Both the position numbers and the translations under genes were made by a program. Below the pieces are notes generated by a model. It saw only the letters and a list, made by a program, of their open reading frames with translations. It was not told where the DNA came from and searched no databases. This document shows positions 35,039 through 43,939 of a DNA stretch of 62,196 nucleotides, piece after piece (positions within the stretch are counted from its first letter, which is position 1; each line of letters opens with the position of its first letter). This DNA is from Pseudomonas sp. S31. GTDB taxonomy: Bacteria > Pseudomonadota > Gammaproteobacteria > Pseudomonadales > Pseudomonadaceae. Location of the stretch: NCBI RefSeq assembly GCF_016648105.1, contig NZ_JACVVE010000035.1:1-62196 (forward strand), written 5' to 3'.

Positions 35039-35800
35039 TCAGGCCAACGCCCGATCCACCAGCACCTGTAACCGCCCCTTTGAACAGCGCTCGACCCGCG
35101 CCTCTACGCCATACACCTGCGCCAAAAGCTCAGGCTGGAGTACTTCCCCCGGCGCCCCACACGCCACCACCCTACCCTCGCGCAGCACCACCAGCCAATC
35201 GGCATGCGCCGCCGCCAGGTTGATGTCGTGCAACACCGCCACCGCCAGCAACCGATGCGCCACCACCCGCTCACGCACCGCGCCCATCACCCGCAACTGG
35301 TAATGCAGGTCGAGCGCGCTGGTCGGTTCATCCAGCAGCAATACCTGCGGGTTGCGCGCCAGCAACTGCGCCAGCGCCACCAGTTGCCGCTGGCCACCCG
35401 ACAGGCTATCCAGGCCACGATCGGCGAGCGCCTCGATACCCAACTGGCGCAATGCCTCGTAAGCTCGCCCGAGCAAGTCGTCCGAGGCGCTCACGCGCAG
35501 CGCCGCGACGATGCTTTCCAACACCCCCAGGGCAATTCCCGGTGGCAACTGCTGGGGCATGTAGGCCAGGCGCCGGGAGCGTTCGGCGAAGCCCAGCCGC
35601 GTCACGTCCTGGCCATCCAGGTCGAGCGTGCCGCTCATCCGCTCCAGCCCCGCCAGGGCCCGCAACAGTGTCGACTTGCCGGCCCCGTTCGGCCCGACCA
35701 GCGCCACCAGGCTGCCCGCCGGCAACGTCGGCAGGCTCACCCCGTGGAGGATCTGCCGTGCGCCATAGGCGACGGCCACGTCATCGAGCGTCAGGCTCAT
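35039..35800 (-). CDS. FecE/HmuV/BtuD-type ABC transporter ATPase
   Basis: This 253-aa ATPase has Walker A GPNGAGKST, signature LSGGQRQLV, Walker B VLLLDEP and the switch His in VLHDINLA. It energises import of an iron chelate, haem or cobalamin. Its ATG overlaps the permease stop (ATGA), and it is the last gene of a three-gene importer. Confidence 0.9.
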   Translation of the reverse strand: MSLTLDDVAVAYGARQILHGVSLPTLPAGSLVALVGPNGAGKSTLLRALAGLERMSGTLDLDGQDVTRLGFAERSRRLAYMPQQLPPGIALGVLESIVAALRVSASDDLLGRAYEALRQLGIEALADRGLDSLSGGQRQLVALAQLLARNPQVLLLDEPTSALDLHYQLRVMGAVRERVVAHRLLAVAVLHDINLAAAHADWLVVLREGRVVACGAPGEVLQPELLAQVYGVEARVERCSKGRLQVLVDRALA

Positions 35801-36858
35801 GCTTTTCTCCCCCGCCGGAACACCAGCACCACGAACACCGGCACGCCCACCAGGGCAGTGACGATCCCCACCGGCACGATCACCCCCGGCAGGATCAGCT
35901 TGCTGGCGATCGACGACAGCGCCAGCATCAATGCCCCCACCAGCGCGCTGGCCGGGAGCAGGAAACGCTGGTCCTCACCCACCAGCAAGCGGGCGATATG
36001 CGGCCCGACCAGGCCGACGAAACCGATGGTGCCGACGAAGGCCACTGCCGTCGCCGACATCAGGCTGATGCGCAGCAGCGAGGCAAAGCGCAGGCGACGG
36101 GTATCCACGCCGAAACTGCGCGCACGGTCCTCGCCCATGCGCAGCAAGGTCATGGCCGGGGCGGCGCGCAGCGAGAACGGCAGCACCACCAGCAACACCA
36201 GGGCGAGGATGCCGAGCTTCTGCCAGTCGGCTCGGGCCACGCTACCCAGGGTCCAGAACACCAACTGCTGCAGCACGTCTTCGCTGGCCAGCAACTGCAG
36301 CAACGACACCAGCGCATTGCAGCTGAACACCAGGGCGATGCCGAACAGCACCAGGCTTTCCACCCCGGCCCCGCGCAAGCGCGACATGGCCTGCAGCAGC
36401 ACCACCGACAGGCAGGCGAAGACGAACGCCATCACCGTCACCTGTGCGCTCGGCGCCAGCCAGGCCACGCCCAGCGGATAAGCGATGGCCAGCGAGGCGC
36501 CCAGGGCCGCCGAAGACGAAACCCCAAGGGTGAACGGGCTGGCCAGCGGGTTGTCGAGGATCGCCTGCATCTCGGCACCAGCCAGCGCCAGCGCGGCCCC
36601 CACCAGCACCGCCATCAGCGAGTACGGCAGGCGTACGTTCCAGATGATCACGCGCTCGGTGGCACTCAGCGTCGCCGGGTCGAAGACACCTTGCAGCAGG
36701 CGCCCCAGGCCCATGCCCGAAGCGCCACTGGCCAGGTCGGCCAGCACCGCCAGCAACAGCAACAATGCCAGGCCCAGCACCAGCCAGGTCCGCCGCCAGA
36801 GCAGGCGGCGGTACTGCCCGGCGGCGAACTCCGCGCCATCGAGAGCCTGTGCGGTCAC
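35797..36858 (-). CDS. FecCD-family ABC permease
   Basis: This is a multi-helix permease (NVRLPYSLMAVLVGAALALAGAEMQ, DNPLASPFTLGVSSSAALGA, IGFVGLVGPHIARLLVG) diagnostic of the BtuC/FecCD family. I take the GTG at 36,858, which overlaps the TGA of the binding-protein gene (GTGA), giving 353 aa. Sequence upstream of it is out-of-frame binding-protein DNA. It forms the channel dimer for the ATPase encoded next. Confidence 0.9.
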   Translation of the reverse strand: MTAQALDGAEFAAGQYRRLLWRRTWLVLGLALLLLLAVLADLASGASGMGLGRLLQGVFDPATLSATERVIIWNVRLPYSLMAVLVGAALALAGAEMQAILDNPLASPFTLGVSSSAALGASLAIAYPLGVAWLAPSAQVTVMAFVFACLSVVLLQAMSRLRGAGVESLVLFGIALVFSCNALVSLLQLLASEDVLQQLVFWTLGSVARADWQKLGILALVLLVVLPFSLRAAPAMTLLRMGEDRARSFGVDTRRLRFASLLRISLMSATAVAFVGTIGFVGLVGPHIARLLVGEDQRFLLPASALVGALMLALSSIASKLILPGVIVPVGIVTALVGVPVFVVLVFRRGRKA

Positions 36859-37970
36859 TTGGCGTCGACCCAGTACTGGCCGTCCAAAGCGACCTTGAGC
36901 ATGCGGTTGATCTCGCCCATGGTCGCCTGTGGGTCGACATCCTTGAAGCGCTCGGGGTGCACCCAGCGGGCCATGGCTTCGACCGCGAGGATGTTGAACG
37001 GCGAGTTGTAGAAGTCGTGCCACAGGCCGTGGGCCTGGCCGGCCTGGATCGGCCGCAGCGGGGCGAACTCGGGCCGCGCGGTGATCCTGGCCAGGCTCTG
37101 GCGGGCGGTCTCGGTCGAGACCCCGGCGCCCAGCAGCACGCCCGGCGCGCGATTGCCGGTGGCGATATACACGTCCGGGTCGGCTTGCAGCACGTATTCG
37201 ACACTGACGTCACCCAACGCCCCCGGCACCACGTCGGCGCCGATGTTGTGCCCACCCACGGCCTCGACCACGCTGCCCAGGCCGCTCTTGCCGGTGGTGT
37301 GCCCTGGCGCCTGCCAGACACCGGCCAGCAGTTCGAGAAACACCTTGGGCCGTTCGCTGTCCTTGAGCCCGGCCACCCCGTCGGTGATGTGCTTGAGGTG
37401 GCGGTCGTAGAGGCTCAGGTATTGCTCGGCTTCGGCTTCACGGCCGAGCAGCTTGCCCAGCGCCTGCATGCTCACCCGGGTATTGCGGATCGGGTGCACG
37501 CGAAAATCGATGAACAGCACCGGCACCCCGGCCTTCTCCAGCAGGTCGGCCACCGGGCTGTGCTGGGTCGGCCCTTCGCCGGCGATGCTGAAGACCGCCA
37601 GGTCGGGTTTGAGCGCGAGGATCTGCTCGGCACTGACGCTCTGCTCCGAGGCCTGGCCGATCAGCGGCAACTTGGCCACCTGCGGGTATTGCTTGGCGTA
37701 CACCTGGTAGGTGTGAGGGTCGAGCAGGCGCATGTCGTTCTGCCAACCGACCACCCGCTGGAAGGGGTTGGCGCGGTCGAGCAACGCCAGGGCGAAGAAC
37801 AAGCGGCCCTCGCCGAGCACGATGCGCTGCGGCGCGTGGTCGACCTCGACCTTGCGCCCGAGCACGTCGGTCACTTCCACGGCATAGACATTGCTGGAGA
37901 GACTGCCGCAGGCGGCCAGCAACAACAGGGCAGACAGCAGGCGCTGCCGGATAACAGAAAGCAAGCACAT
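36855..37970 (-). CDS. Periplasmic binding protein of the FecCD-type importer
   Basis: This 371-aa protein has a signal sequence and a lipobox-like LAAC at residues 18-21, so it is a lipoprotein or a cleaved periplasmic protein. The mature part has the class III binding-protein layout (VTDVLGRKVEVDHAPQRIVLG... and a long central helix). It captures an iron-siderophore, haem or cobalamin. First gene of the operon. No TonB-dependent receptor, exbB or synthesis gene is nearby, so the ligand cannot be fixed. Confidence 0.85.
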   Translation of the reverse strand: MCLLSVIRQRLLSALLLLAACGSLSSNVYAVEVTDVLGRKVEVDHAPQRIVLGEGRLFFALALLDRANPFQRVVGWQNDMRLLDPHTYQVYAKQYPQVAKLPLIGQASEQSVSAEQILALKPDLAVFSIAGEGPTQHSPVADLLEKAGVPVLFIDFRVHPIRNTRVSMQALGKLLGREAEAEQYLSLYDRHLKHITDGVAGLKDSERPKVFLELLAGVWQAPGHTTGKSGLGSVVEAVGGHNIGADVVPGALGDVSVEYVLQADPDVYIATGNRAPGVLLGAGVSTETARQSLARITARPEFAPLRPIQAGQAHGLWHDFYNSPFNILAVEAMARWVHPERFKDVDPQATMGEINRMLKVALDGQYWVDAK

Positions 37971-38087
37971 CGAGGGAAATCCCCTTGAAGAGAATCAGTC
38001 GCATTTGAAGCGAGCCATTCTAGTCGTGGGCATTCCCTGCCGATGTGCGCAAATGTATTGGCTTGTCGGGCAACCGTTACAATCGCC

Positions 38088-39098
38088 TCACCACGTCAGG
38101 CAGATCTTGCCGAAATGCCGGTTGCTCTCCTGGTAACGGAAGGCCTCGACGATCTGCTCCAGCTCGAAGTGCTTGTCCACCACCGGCCGCAGCCCATTGG
38201 CGTCGATCGCCCGGACCATCGCCTGCTGTTGCGCGCGGCTGCCCACCAGCACGCCTTGCAGGCGGATCTGCCGGACCAGCGCCTGCACCAGTGGCAACTG
38301 CCCGGCCACGCCGGTGAGGATGCCGATCAGCGACACATGCCCGCCGATCCGTGCGGCGGTCATCGACTGCTCCAGGGTCGCCGGACCGCCTACTTCGATC
38401 ACATGGTCGACGCCGCGATCGCCGGTGAGCTCACGCACCTTCTCGCCCCAGGCCGGGGTACTGCGGTAGTTGATCAGGTGGTCGGCGCCAAGGGCCTTGA
38501 GGCGTTCGAGCTTGGCATCGCTGGACGACGTGGCGATCACCGTGGCGCCGGCCAGCTTGGCGAACTGCAAGGCGAAGATCGACACCCCACCGGTGCCTTG
38601 CACCAGCACGGTATCGCCTGGTTTGAGGTGATCATCGCTCATCAGCGCGCGCCAGGCGGTCAGGCCAGCGGTGGTCAGGGTGGCAGCCTCGGCGTGGCTG
38701 AAACCCTGCGGCGCCACGGTGAAGGATGTGGCGCGGGCGGTGACCTGTTCGCGGGCATAGCCGTCGATGCCGTCGCCGGGCACCCGAGCAAAGCCTTCGA
38801 CATTGGCCTGGCCGTCGAGCCAATCGGGAAAGAAGGTGCTGACGACGTTATCGCCTACCTTGAACTCGCTCACACCGGCACCGACGGCGATCACTTCGCC
38901 GGCACCGTCGGCCATGGGAATACGCCGCTCGCTCGGCCCCCACATGCCGCTGACCACGGCGAAGTCGTGGTAGTTGAGGGAGCTGGCGTGCAGCTGCACG
39001 GTGATCTCGCCGGCCTTGGGCGCTGGGGCCTCGCAGGTGCCGACTTCGACCTTGTCGTAGCCGCCGCCGGGTTTCACGTAGATGGCCTTGCTGGTCAT
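38088..39098 (-). CDS. Medium-chain alcohol dehydrogenase/quinone-oxidoreductase family enzyme
   Basis: This 336-aa protein has an N-terminal GroES-like fold (SSLNYHDFAVVSGMWG) and a nucleotide-binding domain with GTGGVSIFALQFAKLAGATV. The zinc-binding cysteines of classical ADHs are absent, which points to the zinc-independent branch. It reduces or oxidises small carbonyl substrates with NAD(P). It is monocistronic, and the substrate cannot be deduced. Confidence 0.85.
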   Translation of the reverse strand: MTSKAIYVKPGGGYDKVEVGTCEAPAPKAGEITVQLHASSLNYHDFAVVSGMWGPSERRIPMADGAGEVIAVGAGVSEFKVGDNVVSTFFPDWLDGQANVEGFARVPGDGIDGYAREQVTARATSFTVAPQGFSHAEAATLTTAGLTAWRALMSDDHLKPGDTVLVQGTGGVSIFALQFAKLAGATVIATSSSDAKLERLKALGADHLINYRSTPAWGEKVRELTGDRGVDHVIEVGGPATLEQSMTAARIGGHVSLIGILTGVAGQLPLVQALVRQIRLQGVLVGSRAQQQAMVRAIDANGLRPVVDKHFELEQIVEAFRYQESNRHFGKICLTW

Positions 39099-39137
39099 GG
39101 CTGGAGTTCCATTGAGGGGGAAGACAAGGGTTCAGCA

Positions 39138-39196
39138 TAGCCAGTGCGGGCCTCTTCGCCGCTGCGATTTACCCGCGAAGAGGCCCGCACTGGCTA
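39138..39196. repeat. 21-bp perfect hairpin, REP-derived
   Basis: TAGCCAGTGCGGGCCTCTTCG (39,138-39,158) pairs exactly with 39,176-39,196 around a 17-nt loop ending in TTTACCCG. The loop is a remnant of the REP core. There is no T-run. It lies downstream of the HAD gene and may act as its transcript end. Confidence 0.8.
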
Positions 39197-39204
39197 CCCG
39201 AATG

Positions 39205-39795
39205 TCAGCCCAACATCCCCTGCAACGCCCGGCAATCCGCCGCATGCCAATCCGCCAGCTCAGGCCACGGATTGTCCGGCAGATTCACCAGCACCGTGCG
39301 CGTCCCGGCTGCCCGCCCGCAATCCAGGTCGAAACGATAATCCCCCACCATCACCATCTCGCTGGTTGCCACGCCCCAGGCATCGGCGATCTTCAGCAAA
39401 CCATCCGGGCTAGGCTTCGGCGCCGCCTCGTCACGCCCGAGGATATGCTCGACCGGGAAACAATCCGCCAGGCCGATGGCCTCTAGCGTGACATGCGCCA
39501 GCTCCCGCGCATTGCGCGTGAGGATGCCCAGGCGGCAACCCCTCCCGGCCAGCTCGCGCACCAATGCCACCGCGCCATCGGCGGCGGTGGAGGCCACCGC
39601 CAGGTCGCGCTCGTGCTCCAGCAGCCAAGCATGCTTGGCCGCCGCCTGCTCGGCCGGCAGGGCCGCCAGGTGGGTCAGGATGTCGTCCTCAGGGGGAATG
39701 CCAAGGGCCACGCGAATCGCGGCGAAGTCATGCACCGCCACGGTCAGGGTGCCGTCCATGTCGAACACCCAGTTACGGATCTGGCCGAGGCTCAT
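39205..39795 (-). CDS. HAD-superfamily phosphatase
   Basis: This 196-aa phosphatase has the nucleophile motif FDMDGTLT (first Asp), LTRN (motif II), a Lys in APKPSPDG and the motif IV acids in GDYRFDLDCG. It resembles phosphoglycolate phosphatase-like enzymes; the substrate is not defined. The start is the ATG at 39,795, which overlaps the tesB stop (ATGA), so the two genes are coupled. Confidence 0.9.
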   Translation of the reverse strand: MSLGQIRNWVFDMDGTLTVAVHDFAAIRVALGIPPEDDILTHLAALPAEQAAAKHAWLLEHERDLAVASTAADGAVALVRELAGRGCRLGILTRNARELAHVTLEAIGLADCFPVEHILGRDEAAPKPSPDGLLKIADAWGVATSEMVMVGDYRFDLDCGRAAGTRTVLVNLPDNPWPELADWHAADCRALQGMLG

Positions 39796-40661
39796 GCCCA
39801 GTCCTTGCGATGACGGATCAAGCCTTCCTGGGTCGACGACGCCACCAGCTTGCCGGCGCGGTTGTAGATGCTGCCGCGGCAGAAACCCCGGGCATTGCCG
39901 GCCCAGGGGCTGTCGGTAGCGTACAGCAGCCAGTCGTCGGCACGCAGGTTGCCGTGGAACCACAGCGCGTGGTCGAGGCTGGCGATCTGCATGTCGCGGT
40001 GCCACACCGACTTGCCGTGGGGCAGCAGCGAAGTGGTCAGCAGGCCGAAGTCCGAGGCGTAGGCCAGCAGGTACTTGTGCAGCGCCGGCACGTCCGGCAG
40101 CACGCCATCGGCGCGGAACCAGGCGTACTTCACCGGGTCGCCCGGCTTGGGGTTGTAGGGATCGCGCTCGGTCACCGGGCGGATTTCGATCGGCTTGGCG
40201 CACAGCACCTTGTCACGGATGCGCTCAGGCAGCAGGTGGGCCATGGGCTGGGCCAGCTCGACCTCGGTCGGCAGGTTTTCCGGGCCGACCACGTCGGGCA
40301 TCTGCGACTGGTGTTCGAAGCCCTCCTCGTCGTACTGGAACGACGCGCTGAGGGTGAAGATCGTCTGGCCCTTCTGGATGGCCGTCACGCGGCGAGTGCT
40401 GAAACTGCCGCCATCGCGCACGCGGTCCACCGAATAGACCACCGGCAAGGTGGCATCGCCCGGGCGCAGGAAATAGCCGTGCAGCGAATGCACGTGGCGC
40501 GCATCCTCCACCGTCTGGCTGGCCGCCGACAGCGACTGGCCCAGCACCTGGCCACCATACAGTTGGCGGAAGCCCAGGTCCTGGCTGCGCCCACGGAACA
40601 GGTTCTCCTCGATCGACTCCAGGCTCAACAGGTCGACCAAGTCGTCCAGCACATGACTCAT
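39792..40661 (-). CDS. tesB: Acyl-CoA thioesterase II
   Basis: This 289-aa double-hotdog enzyme matches TesB. It has FRGRSQDLGFRQLYGGQVLGQ near the start, RRVTAIQKGQTIFTLSASFQ, and the conserved Asp in ASLDHALWFH with Gln in STQEGLIR. It hydrolyses medium- to long-chain acyl-CoAs to free acids. The following HAD gene overlaps by four bases. Confidence 0.95.
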   Translation of the reverse strand: MSHVLDDLVDLLSLESIEENLFRGRSQDLGFRQLYGGQVLGQSLSAASQTVEDARHVHSLHGYFLRPGDATLPVVYSVDRVRDGGSFSTRRVTAIQKGQTIFTLSASFQYDEEGFEHQSQMPDVVGPENLPTEVELAQPMAHLLPERIRDKVLCAKPIEIRPVTERDPYNPKPGDPVKYAWFRADGVLPDVPALHKYLLAYASDFGLLTTSLLPHGKSVWHRDMQIASLDHALWFHGNLRADDWLLYATDSPWAGNARGFCRGSIYNRAGKLVASSTQEGLIRHRKDWA

Positions 40662-40750
40662 TGGAAATTCTCCTCGCTAGGCATCACAGCACGACTGCGC
40701 TCACAGGGGCGAATGATACAGGGTTTGTCATTGGCGCCGCGCATGCCAGG

Positions 40751-41323
40751 TCATTCAGTGCGCAGGGTCTGCTCCCAATGGGCGCGGTCCATGCGGTAGA
40801 GCACATGGGGGCGCAACGGGTGGCCACTGGGCAGGCGCGGGTGCTCGAAGCTGCCTGCGAGGTCCTGGACCATGCCGATGGCCTGCATGACCTTCTGCGA
40901 GGGCAGGTTGGCCTCGGTAGTGAACGACACCACCTGCTCCAGGCGCAATTGGGCGAAAGCACAACGCAGGCAGGTCCACGCCGCCTCGCTGGCGAAGCCC
41001 AGGCCCCAGTGGCGTCGCGCCAGGCGCCAGCTGATTTCCACCGCAGGGGCGAAGGGCGCCTCGAAGTTGACGTTGAGCAGCCCGGTCATGCCGATGAAGG
41101 CGCCGCTGTCGGACCGTTCGAGCGCCCACAAGCCGAAACCGTATTCGTTGAAATGCCCGCGAATACGGCCGATCAGCGCGGCCGCTTCCAGCCGCGTCAG
41201 GGGGGCGGGGAAGTAACGCATCACCTGTGGGTCGGCGCACATCGCGGCGAACTCGCGCAGGTCGTCATCCTGCCATTGGCGCAGCAACAGGCGGGCGCTG
41301 TGCAGCTCGAGGATGGGGCTCAT
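40751..41323 (-). CDS. GNAT-family N-acetyltransferase (RimJ/RimL type)
   Basis: This 190-aa protein has the RimL-like start (ILELHSARLLLRQWQDDDL) and EISWRLARRHWGLGFASEA, containing the acetyl-CoA-binding R-x-x-W-G-x-G. LPSQKVMQAIGM follows. The acceptor may be a protein N-terminus or a small molecule. Confidence 0.9.
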   Translation of the reverse strand: MSPILELHSARLLLRQWQDDDLREFAAMCADPQVMRYFPAPLTRLEAAALIGRIRGHFNEYGFGLWALERSDSGAFIGMTGLLNVNFEAPFAPAVEISWRLARRHWGLGFASEAAWTCLRCAFAQLRLEQVVSFTTEANLPSQKVMQAIGMVQDLAGSFEHPRLPSGHPLRPHVLYRMDRAHWEQTLRTE

Positions 41324-41514
41324 CGACAGGCTCCGTGGGCATGTGCTCTGAGTTTAGTGGAGAGTGTGGGATTGGGGGTGTTCGACGGGAGAGGTGTGCT
41401 GCGGCTTCTGGCCCACACCAGCCACCCACCCACACACCTAAAAACCCTGCCGCACCATGGCACCCACCCGACACAACTGGCAAGATCAGCGCTGGCCCCC
41501 GTTGCGAATACCCC

Positions 41515-42429
41515 ATGCCGTTGCCGCTGATCTACCACGACGACTACAGCCCGGAGTTCCCCGCCGAGCACCGCTTCCCCATGGACAAGTTCCGCCTGCT
41601 GCGCGACCACCTGGTCGACAGCGGGCTGGTCAGCAACCAAGCGCTGCTGCGCCCGGAGATCTGCCCCAACGACATCCTCGCCCTGGCCCATGACCGCGAC
41701 TACATCGAACGCTACATGAGCGGCGAGCTATCGCGCGAAGACCAGCGCCGCCTCGGCCTGCCCTGGAGCGAGGCCCTGGCCCGGCGCACCGTGCGCGCGG
41801 TCGGCGGCTCGCTGCTCACTGCCGAAATGGCCCTGCAACACGGTATCGCCTGCCACCTGGCCGGCGGCACCCATCACGCCCACTACGACCACCCGGCCGG
41901 GTTCTGCATCTTCAACGACTTGGCGGTCATCAGCCGCTACCTGCTCGAAGCCGGCCGCGTGCATCGGGTGCTGATCTTCGACTGTGACGTGCACCAGGGC
42001 GACGGCACCGCGCGCATCCTCCACGACACCCCGGAGGCGATCACCGTGTCGCTGCACTGCGAGCAGAACTTCCCGGCGCGCAAGGCCCACAGCGATTGGG
42101 ACATTCCACTGCCACGGGGCATGGGCGACGCCGCCTACCTGAAGGTGGTGGACGATGCCCTGAATTACCTGCTGCCGCTGTATCGCCCCGACCTGGTGCT
42201 GTACGACGCCGGGGTCGACGTGCATAAGGACGATGCCCTGGGCTACCTGCAACTGACCGACGCGGGCCTGGCCGCGCGCGACGAGCAAGTGCTGCGTCAT
42301 TGCCTGGGGCGGGATATCCCGGTGGTCGGCGTGATCGGCGGTGGCTACAGCAAGGACCGCGAAGCCCTGGCACGACGCCACGGCATCCTCCACCACAGCG
42401 CGGCCCGCGTCCTAGGTTGTTCACAATGA
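41515..42429 (+). CDS. Histone-deacetylase-family (class II/AcuC-like) amidohydrolase
   Basis: This zinc hydrolase has GGTHHAHYDHPAGFCIFND (His-His dyad), DCDVHQGDG (metal ligands) and YDAGVDVHKDD (third ligand). I take the ATG at 41,515 (304 aa) because upstream codons are not protein-like. Bacterial members deacetylate acetylated lysines, polyamines or other amides. It is transcribed alone, 150 nt upstream of the flavoprotein gene. Confidence 0.85.
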   Translation: MPLPLIYHDDYSPEFPAEHRFPMDKFRLLRDHLVDSGLVSNQALLRPEICPNDILALAHDRDYIERYMSGELSREDQRRLGLPWSEALARRTVRAVGGSLLTAEMALQHGIACHLAGGTHHAHYDHPAGFCIFNDLAVISRYLLEAGRVHRVLIFDCDVHQGDGTARILHDTPEAITVSLHCEQNFPARKAHSDWDIPLPRGMGDAAYLKVVDDALNYLLPLYRPDLVLYDAGVDVHKDDALGYLQLTDAGLAARDEQVLRHCLGRDIPVVGVIGGGYSKDREALARRHGILHHSAARVLGCSQ

Positions 42430-42442
42430 CTGTGGAACCGCT

Positions 42443-43423
42443 TGTGGATAACCTGCGGGAAAGCCGCTGCAACCCTCGGCTAGCCTGGGCTGCAGAATAC
42501 TGATCGTTTTTTGTACAGTGCTTCCGATGGCCGCGCTGGGCTAGAATACCGACTCTTTTCCACAGCCTGCCGCCCACCATGTCCGATCAGCCACCCGCAT
42601 CCCCTCCCCTCGCCGTCGTCATCGGCGCCGGCCCCGCCGGCCTGATGGCTGCCGAAGCCCTGGCCCAGGCGGGCCTGGCGGTACAGGTGTTCGACGCCAT
42701 GCCGTCGGTGGGGCGCAAGTTCCTGCTGGCCGGGGTGGGTGGCATGAACATCACCCACTCGGAAGCTTATCCACAGTTCGTGGCGCGCTACGCCGAGCGC
42801 CAGGGCGAGATCGACGCCCTGTTGCGCGGCTTCGACGCCGAGGCCCTGTGCCAGTGGATTCACGGCCTGGGCATCGATACCTTCGTCGGCACCTCGGGCC
42901 GAGTGTTCCCCACCGACATGAAGGCCGCGCCACTGCTGCGCGCCTGGCTCAAACGCCTACGCGACAGCGGCGTGGTTATCCACACCCGCCATCGCTGGCT
43001 GGGCTGGAGCAGCGACGGCAGCTTGCGGATCGCTTATCCACAGGGCGAACTGCAACTGCGCGCCGACGCCGTGGTGCTCGCCCTCGGCGGCGCCAGCTGG
43101 GCACGCCTGGGTTCGGATGGCGCCTGGCAGCCCGTGCTGGCCGAGCAGGCTGTGGATATCTCACCGTTGCGGCCGAGCAACTGCGGGTTCGAGGTCGAGG
43201 GCTGGAGCGCCGTGCTGCGCGACAAGTTCGCTGGCGCGCCGTTGAAGAACATCGCCTTGGGCATGCCGGGCAGGCCATCGCGCAGGGGCGAGTTCATTCT
43301 CACCGCGCAAGGTGTCGAAGGCAGCCTGGTGTATGCCTGGTCGGCACCGCTGCGCGACGCCATCGCCCGCGATGGGCAGGCGACACTGCTGCTCGACCTG
43401 CTACCGGACAAGCCTGTGGATAA
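42443..43423. other. Cluster of DnaA boxes
   Basis: Perfect TTATCCACA nonamers occur at 42,767-42,775, 42,976-42,984 and 43,034-43,042 on the + strand. On the - strand they occur at 42,443-42,451 and 43,415-43,423. One-mismatch copies are at 42,556-42,564 (TTTTCCACA) and 43,151-43,159 (ATATCCACA). Chance expectation at this GC content is well under 0.01 perfect sites per kb. Four of the five lie inside the flavoprotein gene and use codons otherwise uncommon in it (TAT CCA CAG, GTT ATC CAC, CCT GTG GAT). I noticed no other perfect site elsewhere in the window. Possible roles are titration or reactivation of DnaA, or DnaA-dependent control. Confidence 0.8.
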
Positions 43424-43820
43424 CGTTGCCAAAGCGCTGGCCAGGCCGCGTGGATCGCGCTCGATGGCCAAGCACCTGCAAGGGCAGCTCGGTCTTGATG
43501 GGGTCAAGGCGGGGTTGCTGCGTGAACTCACCGATGCAGCGACCTTCGCCGACCCACAGGCGTTGGCGCAGGCGATCAAGGCGTTGCCCATTACCGTGGT
43601 GCGCACGCGGCCGCTGGACGAGGCGATCAGCAGTGCCGGCGGCGTGCGATTCGAGGGCCTGGATGCCGGGTTGATGCTGAAGGCGATGCCGGGGGTGTTC
43701 TGTGCCGGCGAGATGCTCGACTGGGAAGCGCCGACCGGCGGGTATTTGCTGACGGCGTGCTTTGCCAGTGGGTTGCGGGCTGGGCGGGCTGCAGCCGATT
43801 GGCTGAAGTACCGAGCCTGA
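42579..43820 (+). CDS. HI0933/BaiN-family FAD-dependent oxidoreductase (TIGR03862-like)
   Basis: This 413-aa flavoprotein has VIGAGPAGLMAAEAL for FAD binding, GRKFLLAGVGGMNITHSE (family hallmark), ALGGASWARLGSDG and a C-terminal GEMLDWEAPTGGYLLTACFASG. Family members are of uncertain role: some reduce steroid-type enones, others are linked to tRNA modification. The gene body contains four of the clustered DnaA boxes, with a fifth in the leader. Convergent with rhlE across a REP hairpin. Confidence 0.9.
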   Translation: MSDQPPASPPLAVVIGAGPAGLMAAEALAQAGLAVQVFDAMPSVGRKFLLAGVGGMNITHSEAYPQFVARYAERQGEIDALLRGFDAEALCQWIHGLGIDTFVGTSGRVFPTDMKAAPLLRAWLKRLRDSGVVIHTRHRWLGWSSDGSLRIAYPQGELQLRADAVVLALGGASWARLGSDGAWQPVLAEQAVDISPLRPSNCGFEVEGWSAVLRDKFAGAPLKNIALGMPGRPSRRGEFILTAQGVEGSLVYAWSAPLRDAIARDGQATLLLDLLPDKPVDNVAKALARPRGSRSMAKHLQGQLGLDGVKAGLLRELTDAATFADPQALAQAIKALPITVVRTRPLDEAISSAGGVRFEGLDAGLMLKAMPGVFCAGEMLDWEAPTGGYLLTACFASGLRAGRAAADWLKYRA

Positions 43821-43825
43821 CGCCG

Positions 43826-43920
43826 CCCCCTGTAGGAGCGGGTTTACCCGCGAACACCGGCGGAGCCGGTGCCAGGCACCGCGTTGCATTGTTCGCGGGT
43901 AAACCCGCTCCTACAGGGGG
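43826..43920. repeat. REP inverted pair with 31-nt perfect arms
   Basis: The arms 43,826-43,856 and 43,890-43,920 are exact complements (CCCCCTGTAGGAGCGGGTTT...). The 33-nt spacer carries a nested GGTGCC/GGCACC stem. It lies between the convergent flavoprotein and rhlE genes. Confidence 0.95.
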
Positions 43921-43939
43921 GGCGGGGTGAGGCTTGGGT

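Noticed and set aside
37971..38087. Fur box upstream of the FecBCD-type operon
   Set aside because: Only a weak AGAATCAGTCGCATTT match is seen, too far from consensus to call.
42443..43423. Replication origin (oriC)
   Set aside because: DnaA boxes are present, but no dnaA, dnaN, rpmH or gidA gene and no AT-rich unwinding element accompany them.
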